Assembly (NCBI GenBank): GCA_036346355.1
Contig: CM070577.1
Span: forward strand, 44,030,309 to 44,094,308
Direction: 5' to 3'
Origin: Rhipidocladum racemiflorum
Lineage: Eukaryota > Streptophyta > Magnoliopsida > Poales > Poaceae
DNA length: 64,000 nt
Position numbers and translations under genes: made by a program. The notes under the pieces are model-generated. The model worked only from the letters and a program-made list of their open reading frames with translations, searched no databases and was not told the DNA's origin. This document shows positions 35,236-45,353 of the stretch, piece by piece (the first letter of the stretch is position 1; the number at the start of each line of letters is the position of its first letter).

Positions 35236-37455
35236 AATTAAAAACAATGCAGTTGTTTTTATGATTTTGCTCATTTATTGATATTGATGACTTAGTAGTG
35301 GTGGTAATTGTGTAGATTACTTGTTGGAAACAATTGTTAAGATGGAGGTTATTGTAACATGTGTGATGGAGTGAACCATGGATAATTAACATGATGTAGA
35401 ATTTTATCCTTAGTGAATGTATGTCTTAGAATCATAATTACGAACTTTGTCTTATAGAGATAATATTTACATGTTGAAGTCGTTTGTTAACTGAATAAGT
35501 TTTGATTGTCGAGACGTTGACATATAGGTGGTATGAAATTTATAGGTTGATCATGCTGAAAGATTTGTTGAAGTACTATGTTTCAAATTTAGAATAAGAT
35601 GTATTATGATATGGTGAACCGTGGGGATCATGTCAATGTAGTCTTGGTTGGGTGTCTTTTTGATAAGCATCATAAACTTTAATTAAAAGTGTTGGGAATG
35701 GTAACTAGAGAAAGAAATTGTTATGTAAATTTTGTTAAATCCGGTTGGACTTTCTCAATGAGTAAGTAGTGAATTTTGAAGTATTTAATGGAAAGCGTAG
35801 TGGAACACTAGAGATGGTTGTATTTATGCTAAGCTGGTGTTTAAAACCTTTTTGGACTGGTTTGGTTGGTTGCTAGTTTGGTTGAATGCTATTGGTCAAG
35901 GTATTTGTTATGATGTGTTTTATAGCTCCCCTAGACCTAGAGTGATTAATGCTAAATCTGGGTAACTTTCGAGGTTGGGAAATGAGGGTAAAATAATGAT
36001 TAAACCTGAAGTAATTTGTGGAGGTTTTGGAATGTTTAATTCCATTAAACAGCATTGTTCTTTCGTAGTTGCTAAGAAAATTAGCTTAAGTCATGGATGC
36101 CAAATCTATGCTTAAGGATGTATAATTGGTTTGCATCTGTTACTTTTCAAGGATGAGTTATCGACTACATTGTTGGTTAAAAGAAGTAGCTAAATCTAAT
36201 GTAATGATTTAAAAGTTTGTGATTTGGAGATTTGTACATTATTAGTTTGTCTACAGATAGATTTGATTAAAATGGGTGAGGTTTTGTGGACGCTTCTTAA
36301 AGACGATCCTTATGATTGTTTCATAAGTGACTTGTGCCAGTAAAGTAGTTTTCTGTCGGGAAATGAGTTCCCCTTTCCCTTAAAATTTGTATATATATAT
36401 ATATTGTGTGGAGGTGTTTGATTCCTTGATTGGTTTCTTCTTTCCGAAATGCTGTTGTAGAAGATTTTCGTGGTGTTTCTCTGTTAAAATGGAGTTTCTC
36501 CCCGAGGTAAATTTTTGGAGTATTTGTTTTATGGAGTTCCTCTTTCAAGTCGAGTTGTCATGTATGTAAATTTTAGAGCCTTGGTTTAAAGGTGGTGATT
36601 GTCGTTTGTTGTGTTAAAGAGAATGAAGTCTCTTGGTGGATGATTATTCGGTATCGTTGTTTCATGATAAATGAATGGTGAAAAGGGAAACCTGACATCG
36701 TTTATATGTATGCAACCATTAAAGAGTTGACGAGCCAGGTCGGTGAGAAAGTCATATAGGGGCATATGACTAATCCGGAGTGCTCTTGAAAAGTTTGCAT
36801 TCATGTCATGAATCGGGATGTCCCTGGTTTTCTAGCATGAAAAGAATGATTGAATAAGTTATGGCATTTTGGCTGTAGCAAATGAGATTTGAGTTTCCTT
36901 TGTGTTTTGGCTTAGGAAAATGAAATGATTGCTTTTTGGATGTTGTTGAGGTCCTTCCAAAGTGGATGTTTGCGCTTGGATTCAAATAGATGCACGTGGA
37001 TCAATTGGGTTCAAAGGAATTGTACTTCTTTTGAATTCTAGATGGGGTTAAAAAAATGTTCATGGTTAGAGTTGAGTATACCAAAGATTCATACTCTTTG
37101 TCTTGGATGCTTGGGTGAGAGATTGTGAGGGCGACGCCCTCATGGGAAATGCACCAATTGTGGTTCGGTAAGGTTTTACGGTCCTAGTTGGGCTAGGTGC
37201 TGGACGTGAGTGGAATAAGGGTGGATCCCGATGGAGGTTGAAGATGTCCGGGTCCAAACTTTATTAAGAGTAATGGTTGGTGGTAGTGAAGGTGACGGTA
37301 ATTTGGTTGATAAATGTTCTGTGGTAAACAATTTTCTTAGCTAGTTGTCTTTGGGTATGAGATATGCTTGGGAGAGGATAGAATGAAATTCTAGCATGAT
37401 TGCGAATTTGGAAGGACAGTTGTGCCTTTGTGAATTATTTCTTTCAATAGCATTT

Positions 37456-39012
37456 CTCAGTCGCAAGACAATGCCCCCTGTCGTTGATTGTCTTGTTGCT
37501 GATTTTGAGCGTTTGGGAGTCTCCTACTGCTTTGCGGGGACCGTGCAAGCTGAAACTCAATTGATTCTTGAGTCAGCGATTCCCGAGCGTGTGCGGGAGG
37601 CACAGCAGCATGATCGGTTGCTCCAGCAGGTGAGGAAACGCCTTGAGGATGGCAAGTCTGGAGACTTTACCGTTGATGATGTGGGAGTTTTGAGGTTTCA
37701 GGGTCGTCTGTGCGTGCCTCAGAAATTCCAAGTGAAAGAGGACATTCTAAAAGAAGCTCATCGCACCCCGTACACGGTCCATCCTAGGGAGACCAAGATG
37801 TACAGGAACTTGAAAAAGAATTTCTGGTGGAAAAGGATGAGAGTGGATATTGCCAAGTATGTGGCGTCTTGTGGGATTTGTCAGAAGATCAAGGCTGAGC
37901 ACAAGCGTCCTGCTGGCCTGTTGCAGCCATTGGAGATTCCTGTGTGGCCATGGGATGACATCTCCATGGATTTTGTGGTTGGCCTACCTCGTACTCCACG
38001 AGGGAAGGATGCTGTTTGGGTTGTGGTGGACCGTCTCAGCAAGTCCGCGCATTTCATTCCTATCCGCACTACCAATTCAGCGAGCGATTTGGCTCCTATC
38101 TATGTGCGGGAGATTGTGAGACTGCATGGTGTGCCCAAGACCATTATTTCTGATCGGGATGCGAAGTTTGTTTCCAAATTCTGGGAGTTTGCAGAGTGCT
38201 TTGGGTACGCAGCTTCGCCTTAGTACCGCTTTTCACCCTCAGACGGATGGGCAGTCTGAGCGTACCATCCAGACTTTGGAAGACATGCTCAGGGCCTGTG
38301 TGATGGCTTGGAAAGGTAGCTGGGAAGATCATTGCCTCTTGCAGAGTTTGCTTACAATAACAGCTATCATTCCAGCATTCGGGCTACTCCTTATGAGGTG
38401 CTGTATGGCCGGAAGTGCAGATCACCACTTTGTTGGGATGCTGTGGGCGAGAGAGCAGTTCTTGGATCGGATTGGGTTCAGCAGACTGTTGATCGCGTGG
38501 CGGAGGTACGGCAGAACCTTCTCGCAGCGTAGAGCAGACAGAAAAGCTATGCTGATGTGAGGCGGCGAGATTTGGAGTTTGAGGTGGGTGATAGCGTACT
38601 CTTGCGAGTATCTCCCACCAAGGGTGTGGTGCGTTTTGGCACCAAAAGAAAGCTCAGTCCGAGGTTTGTTGGGCCATTTCCTATCATCGCCCGAGTTGGT
38701 AGGCTGGCCTATCGTCTGGAGCTACCGGAATCCATGCAAGGTGTGCACAATGTGTTCCATGTCTCGATGTTGAGGAAATACTTGCATGATCCGGAGTTGG
38801 TGGTTCCGTTGGAACCACTAGTGCTTGAGCAGGACCTCACCTTCGAGTCCCGCCCTGTGGAAATTCTGGGGACTTCGGAGCGAGTAATGAAGAATAGGAC
38901 GCTTAAGTTTGTCAAGGTCCTGTGGTCACATCAGACTGAGAGAGAAGCGACTTGGGAGCTGGAGTCTCGCATGCGCGAGAAGTATCCCGATCTTTTCGCC
39001 GCAGGTATGTGA
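37456..39012 (+). pseudogene. Integrase-chromodomain remnant of element B
   Basis: Recognisable polyprotein begins at the end of RNase H (LSRKT, 37456) and runs through integrase. HHCC module: HPRETKMYRNL…CGICQKIKAEH, about 37790-37910. Catalytic residues are in MDFVVGLP, SDRDAKF and SERTIQ. It ends with a GPF C-terminal domain and a chromodomain (RTLKFVKVLWSHQTEREATW, about 38898-38957), then TGA 39010-39012. Frameshifts near 38185 and 38330 and an in-frame TAG at 38530-38532 (Gln-type context, probable C-to-T) break it. Gag, protease, RT and most of RNase H are absent: the sequence upstream of about 37450 is the non-coding A-type interior. It is therefore either an internal deletion or an A/B recombinant. 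Confidence 0.85.
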
Positions 39013-39085
39013 TGTGAAACCTAGCTATCTTCGGTTTTGATGGGTTGCGTTTTGGTGCGTTTAGATTCGAGGTCGAATCCTGTTG

Positions 39086-39098
39086 AAGGGGGGAAGAA
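39086..39098 (+). other. Polypurine tract of element B
   Basis: AAGGGGGGAAGAA immediately before the type-B LTR start at 39099. Confidence 0.8.
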
Positions 39099-41265
39099 TG
39101 TGACACCACGGAGTGTCGTAACCTTATAAAAAGTGAATAATGAGGTTAAAAACATTATGAAATATGGTATTGGAGGTTAATAGCGTTTTTGGACCGTTTC
39201 CGGGGTTTTGAGTCTTTCCGGGTGAGTTTGGGCCTAAAAGAGGGGGTTGTGGGCTTTGGTGGGATGGAGTATGAGTCCATTTAGGACTAGGATTCCTTTT
39301 GGGCTGGTTATTAGGGGACCCCCTGCCCTAGCTAGCGCCCACCCCTACCCTAGCTTGCGCCCCACCTCTCCTCCTCCCTTGGCTAGCTGCCCCCTCCCTC
39401 TCCCTTGGCCGTGCGCCTCCCTCTCCCTTGCCCCCATTGCTCCCACCTCTCCACCACCTCTCCTCCACCCCTTGCTACCCTAGGGGAGCCTCCCCACCCC
39501 TGCACCTCGGAGATCCATCCATTGGAGCAAGGAGCGAGGAGCGAGGAGTGAGGAGCGAGGAGATCTATTGGAGTTTTCGTATGTCGGGCGAAGGTATGGC
39601 CATGGGACTCCTTGGGGTTGGTCTAGGTACTGTTCTAAGGGTGTTTATCAAGTTTTTAGATAAATTGGTGGTGCTGGAATTGAGTAGATTGGATTAGATC
39701 TAGAAGTTGCCACGTTCTCTGTTTCAGGCAGCATGAGCAGTCGACCTAGGGTTTGGTTTTTCGCCAATTTAGAGTCGGAATTTGGTCGCACGGATGTTGA
39801 AGAAGTTATAGGTAATTTCAATACCTTTCAGTGGGTATAAAGAACTTTAAATTCCGCCCAGCCGTTTGAATGTTATGGCTGTTTTACCGAGCGTGTTAAA
39901 ATCTGTGACGTGATTGGAACAGATCACGGTATTTTGTAGATTAAACAACTTTAGAGTCCGAATCAGTCTTTCCCTATACCTATAAAAAGTTGGAAAATTT
40001 CCTAAACTACGCGAGGATATACTCGTTTAATTGATTCGGAGTCCCAGAACCCAAGTTATGCCTTTTGGAAGGCTGTTGTCCCGACGGGACAGAACCTCTG
40101 TTTTTGGGTGTTGCGAGTAGTTGGCAATGTCGGGGTAGATGAGGGTTTGCGTACTGTTTTGTGGTCATGATTGTGAGTGTGTGGTACCTATTTGCAGGTG
40201 GTGTGACCCCGGGAGTGCCTTCTACTTCCCGCCAATCTGTTGCCCGTGGTTGAGGCAAGTGCATTGCAATGGATAGCGATTTGTAGGTTGCTAGTTGAGA
40301 CTAGATGAGATTGATTATATGTGATGATCACTTGCCATGCTTTAATGATTGCCATTGATATGATGAGTATGTTTATCATGTTATGATGCCATGTGTTAAT
40401 GTACAAGTTGATTATGATGTGGCATATTTGCATACATGGCATGGTTACATGGCTCGGGCGGTGAGAAAGTCATGACTAGTCCGGGAAGGTCGGTGAGAAA
40501 GTTATGACTAATCCGGAGAGCCAATGAGTAAGTCCTACATCGTGATTCCATTCACCGCGGTGAACGGAAGCGAGGAGTAGGCACCCTCCATCTTCGGGAT
40601 GGAAGGGGGGAGAGGGTGCACACCGACGGGTGTGTACTCAACTATACCGGTATGAGTTTCCAAGGAGACATGAGCATCGCATTGCACTTCATACATATTG
40701 ATGATGATGATAATATGTGACCATGAATGAGATGGTTTACATGATGTGAGATATTATTGCTATGTAATTGTTCTTGTTGTACCATTGCAATATGCTTGCT
40801 GAGTTTTGAACTCACGCTTGTGTTTTCTTGTTGTTTTAGGTACCATGAGAACGGCATGCGGGGAAGGGAAATAGTCACACGTCCGCACGTAGCTTCACCC
40901 ATTTTGATTCCACAAGTCATTCTATTAGTTTTGATAATAAACTGCGTGTGATGATTATTGCTTTAAGGTTTAGCTATATGAGAGTTTTATTGTTCGTTTG
41001 AGTCTTGGGGACATTAAGTGCTTGATAATAGACTTACATTGTCGTTAAGTCTTTAATTATTGTTGTTTTAGCTGTCTCTCATATTGCCTTATATTGCTAT
41101 ACTGTTGTTGCTCCTTCAATTCATGTTAAAACAAAGGAGATGCTGCCGAAATCTCGGTTTTTAGCATGTGCGTCTTTGCTGGAATTTATGTTTAATTGTG
41201 GTATTTAGATGTTGTTTAGCTTATGTTTGGTAGCATTCAGGCATATTAAATGCCGGGGTGTTACA
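39099..41265 (+). repeat. Type-B chromovirus LTR (3' LTR of element B, 2167 bp)
   Basis: Runs from TGTGACACCACGG to GCCGGGGTGTTACA. Clearly related to, but distinct from, type A. Putative leader signals: donor GAAG|GTATGG (39593/39594), acceptor TTGCAG (40197), 57-nt middle segment ending GAG|GCAAGT (40254/40255), acceptor TTTTAG|GTACCATG (40839). The following five bases, TTTGG (41266-41270), match the type-A LTR around 20487-20491. B was therefore inserted about 100 bp inside a type-A LTR. Confidence 0.85.
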
Positions 41266-41820
41266 TTTGGACCTTTTCGGACCGTTTTGGGCCTTAGGGG
41301 GGACCCCAAATGGGCCAAAAGTGGAGTTTTCCGGCCCATGTGGGTGAGGGGGGCAGCAATACCCTGCCTTGCACCCCCTCCTTGTGCCCTAGGCACCCCC
41401 CATTTCCCCCTCATGCCCCAAGCCACTGCCCCCTCCTCCTCCACACGCCTCCCCCCTAGCCGCAGCTCCGCCTTGCCCCACCTCTCCCTCCCTCTCCTCT
41501 CCACCTCCCTAGCCGGCCTAGGGGAGATCCTCACCTCTCCACCCCATTGTCCTCTCCGTTGGGAAGCTCCACGACGAGGAGATCCGGCGGAACTGGCGCG
41601 AGGAAGGAGATCGGGAGAATCGGGGGGAGAAGGCTCACCGTTCGTCAGTTCGTTGTTCGTCAATCGATGTTATGGCTATGGGGAGATATTTGGGGATGGA
41701 CTAGGTGCTGATCTAGAGGAGGTTTTGGTGCTTTTAGATCGAAAGGTGGTGCTGCGTTTGGACAGAATTGATGAAAAACTAGAGATTGCATGGCGATCTG
41801 TTTCTGGCAGATTGGACGTC
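41266..41820 (+). repeat. Type-A LTR remainder
   Basis: Matches 20487-about 21015 of the type-A LTR: CCGTTTTGGGCCTTAGGGG, the C-rich block, the GACGAGGAGATCC segment, and GGTGCTTTTAGATCGAAAGG. It stops at GATTGGACGTC, where rearranged sequence begins. The first ~100 bp of this LTR are not present to the left, which implies loss together with B's 5' half. Confidence 0.8.
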
Positions 41821-41869
41821 GTGAATGGTCTTTTTCTCGATTAGGGTTTTGAGTAGATCGAAAGGTGGT
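41821..41869 (+). other. Rearrangement junction with templated filler
   Basis: 41821-41853 is an imperfect copy of the Sirevirus LTR sequence at about 41875-41908 (GTGAATGGTCTTTT.CTCGAT). 41854-41869 (TAGATCGAAAGGTGGT) is an exact copy of 41735-41750. These short patches copied from both sides are typical of error-prone end joining with template switching. Confidence 0.6.
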
Positions 41870-43123
41870 CTGGCGTGAATGGTCTTTTGCTCGATTAGAG
41901 TTTTGAGCAATTTTGGAATTGAATTTTGGTTTGAATTTGAGATTATGAAATTCGTGAGAATTTCATAATGCTTGTTTTGAAGTGGACTTTATGCAATGCT
42001 CGTATGAGTAGTTGCATGGATTGACTTTGAGTCAAGTCGTGGAGGTGTGCTCGGATTCATTTCTTGTTTGCTCATGTGCAAGTATTGCTCAAGGACGAAC
42101 GTGGTCGATGACGGGATCGAAACTAGGTTTATAGAGGAACTGAGGTTCGGGACTAGGTTCAGGGAGGAACCAAGGTCTTGGTGGTCAAGGATGTCATGCA
42201 GGACATTCGGGCTAAGAGAATGGTGCACATGAAGAATGGTTAGTCACGTGAGTATGGCATGGTGGCCGTACGCGTGCAAGAGTTGTTAGTCACGTGAGTA
42301 TTGCTGGGTTGCCATACGCGTGCAAGAGCTGTATTTGGCCAGGTTGGGCCAAGTGGAGTTGTGTTGAATACATACTCCTTCTAGGATTAGGAGTGGGACT
42401 CCTTCTAGGATTAGGAGTAGGAATTGTATTCAGGACTCCTTGTGTTTTGCTCCTTTAAATAGGAGGGTTTGTCTCCTATTGAAGGGCATCAGTTAGAGCT
42501 TTAGGGTTTGTACTCTTTTGATTGGAGTACTTTAGACAAAAAGAAATAAAGATCAATTCTTCCAGATTCTTTGCATGCTACAGTAACCTCGTAGCTACAG
42601 TACGTGCTTGCTACAGTAATCTCTATTTTGGGGTTCTTTTCTTGCACATGTTCTAGTTCTAGAATTGGATCTTTGATTCCTTGAATTTCTCTTTATTTTG
42701 ATCCATTCAAAAGCTCTCTAGGGCATCAATTTAGTGTTCCTCAAAGTTTTGTTGATTAATCTTTTGTCGTTCTTGATTAATCTACAAGTTTTGATTAGAT
42801 TGATTCTCATCATCTTTTGTTACAGCAAGCTTACGAGGCTCATAACTTTTGATCCGTAAGACCGATTGATCTAATTCTTTTTGGGTTTCATTTGTATTGC
42901 AATCTAGTTTCTTGTGTCCCAATTTGAAATCGATCTGATGGTTGGATCTCTGGGAATTTGTGTTTTATCGAACATCTGTTAATCTATTTTTGTCGAATAC
43001 GAGGCAATTGTTTGGTTTTAGTTTGGGATGAACTTTTAATAGATCAAAGATTTGGTTTTAGCTTCCGCATAATCATTCACCCCCTCCCCTCTGATTTCTA
43101 TATTCGTATACTTCGATCCTACA
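41870..43123 (+). repeat. Truncated 5' LTR of Sirevirus
   Basis: Matches 50190-50299 joined to 61871-63000 of the 3' LTR and ends CTTCGATCCTACA. Contains CTTTAAATAGGAGGG (about 42451-42465), a TATA-like promoter also present as CTATAAATAGGAGG in the 3' LTR (about 62340). The palindrome-rich first part is missing. Confidence 0.85.
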
Positions 43124-43125
43124 AG

Positions 43126-43137
43126 TGGTATCAGAGC
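43126..43137 (+). other. Primer binding site of Sirevirus
   Basis: TGGTATCAGAGC two bases after the 5' LTR end; initiator tRNA-Met type. Confidence 0.87.
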
Positions 43138-43173
43138 AAGGATTTTCTAATCTATCTTAATCGGTGATTAGAT

Positions 43174-45353
43174 CAATGGATCGTTATTCGACAAAACCAT
43201 GTTTGTTCGATGGTGTTGATTTTTTAGTTTTGGAAAGCCCAGATGGAGGCATTCATCCAGGCGCAGGGCTTCGCAATTTGGGAGAAGGTCTACAAGCCAT
43301 ACGAAGTCCCTGCAAACGACAACGTCAACGATGCCAATCGCACACATGTTGAAGCAAACAGCAAGGCGCGCAACTTGATCATCCAAAGCATGGGACGTAG
43401 CGACTTTGACCGTGTGATTCATCTCAAATATGCATATGAGGTATGGAAATCTCTTTGTGATTACCATGAGGGTTCTAACACTATCAAAGAGGTTCGTCAA
43501 GATCTTTACAAAAGGGAATACATGCGATTTGAGATGAAGCCTGGTGAGTCGCTAGATGATTTCTTTGCACGCTTTAATAAAATTCTTAGCAATTTGCGTG
43601 CTGTTGGAGTTAGCTTTGATGATGCTGCTAATGCTAGACAATTGCTTGGTGCATTAGACATGTCTATTTGGAAGATGAAAGTAACATCCATTAGAGAATC
43701 AATAGTCATGAGTACACTTACTTTAGATGTTCTTTATTCTAAGTTGAAAACTCATGAGTTAGATGTTCTTGCCTGTAAGGGTAATGTTAAATCAATTGCT
43801 TTGATCTCTAATCCTAACATGTCAAATGCAAATTCCTCTTCTAGCTTTGCTTTGTCCTCCTTGTCTTCTTTAACAGATGAGCAAATTGAAGAATTCCTGA
43901 AGAAGACTTGGCACTACTCTCTTCTCACTTTAACAAAGCATTGCAAAATATGAGAATGAGAAAGAGAGGTTGTCCTCCAAGATGCTATGAGTGTGGTGAT
44001 ATCAACCACATGCGTTCAAATTGTCCTAAGCTTGCAGGAAAAGCATCAAAGGAGGAGAAGGATAACAGAAAAGAGAAAAAGAAGTTCTCTTCAAGTGATG
44101 GAAACAAGAAGAACTTCATCAACCGTAAGGTTGTCCATCGAGTTCTTTCAGCGCTTGAACTAGTCAACTTAAGCGATGTGGATTCGGAGAGCAGTGAGGA
44201 TGATGCAACTCTAAGCAAGCATGATTTGATGGGGTTGTGTCTCATGGCAAGCAACAAGGACAGCTTCACCGAGGACGACCACGACAGCGACTTCAATGAG
44301 GTAGATCCTTCATATGATGAATTGGCTATTGTTGTTGCTCGTCTTGGAAAATTGTTTGATAAATGTGATAAGAAAATTAAGAAACATGATTTTCTTGTTG
44401 AATCATTGAATGCTGAAATTGCTAGACTTAAAACTTTGATTCCTAATGATGATACTTGCAAATCATGTGACTTAATTTACAATGAGCACACCTTGCTTAG
44501 GAAAGAACATGCTCTTCTGTTACATCTAAATGAGAAAAATGAGAAACATGTTAAAAATGCTAGCTGTTCCACTGATGAATTGCATGGTTCAACTTCTTGT
44601 TCTAAATGCTCAACTCTTGAATTGAAGTTAAAAGATGCAAATGCTACGGTTTCACAATTGACTAATAATTTGCTTACACATGAGGTTCTTTCATGCTCTA
44701 CTTGTCATAAACAGAAAGGGAAGATTGATATTCCTTGCAATAATTGTTTAACTCTTGCTAAGAAAGTTGATTACTTGCAAAACTCTTTGGAACGTTTCAC
44801 TAATGGCAAGAAAAAATTGAACGTGATTTTGGATCAATCTAAGGTTATCACAAACAAGAGAGGTTTAGGTTTTGATCCTTATGCCACACATGAAACTAAA
44901 CCTCGCACTGTTGTTCAGGCTCCTTGCAAAATTGAGATCCCTAATGAACCTAAGAAAATTGCTTTTCAATCTGCTAGTTTTTTATCTTCTACTATGATAA
45001 ATGCAAAATGTGCTTCTACTGTTAAAGCTAAACATCATGTCAAGTACACTTGCACTCGTTGTGGTAGAGATGGACACTTAGTAGATTTTTGGTTTAGACT
45101 AGCCAAACAGCAAAAGAAGGAAAGGACTAAGGCTAGGTCAAATTTCAGCAAAGCACATTTTACTTCTCATGCGCCTACAGTGATGAAAACATCTTCTGTT
45201 CCTAGAAACACGAGAAAGGGCAAATCTGATTTTGTGCATAAGAGTACTCGTGTTGTGCCTACTTTGTTGCGTCGTGTGTCTCAGTACTGTATTCCCAAAA
45301 ATCTGATTTCTAACCCCAGTACTGAGACCTCGACATGCTTTGTTTCTATGTAG
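43174..45353 (+). pseudogene. Sirevirus gag
   Basis: The start is ATG 43174 (MDRYSTKPCLFDG). A frameshift near 43225-43230 moves reading to the 43243-43953 frame, which has the Copia gag (UBN2-like) region: FIQAQGFAIWEKV…VWKSLCDYHEGS…LDDFFARFNKIL. A second shift near 43905-43925 leads to the 43908-45353 frame. That frame carries the zinc knuckle CYECGDINHMRSNC (about 43982-44023), a Lys/Ser/Asp-rich linker, and a long Cys- and Asn-rich coiled region characteristic of Sirevirus gag. A second knuckle-like motif, CTRCGRDGHLVDFW (about 45050), has Trp instead of the last Cys. TAG 45351-45353 ends it in frame with the protease. Its job would be capsid formation and RNA packaging. Confidence 0.83.

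Larger units (their letters stand above)
22581..37020 (+). mobile_element. Element A non-coding interior (interrupted by element C)
   Basis: Two stretches (22581-24290 and 35241-about 37020) hold no gag-pol motif and no long frame. They align, as reverse complement, with the interior of element C: for example the segment around 24200 with about 31280, and 35280-35520 with about 31000-31200. An interior shared between two insertions but without coding capacity is the signature of a LARD-type non-autonomous family. Small peptides at 23171-23374 (GLFRRRFVVLSSLVEDEEEE) and 32249-32461 resemble each other only because the DNA is shared. Confidence 0.65.

Noticed and set aside
3635..43137. tRNA gene fragments suggested by TGGTATCAGAGC
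   Set aside because: These 12-base matches lie next to LTR ends and are primer binding sites; no cloverleaf follows.
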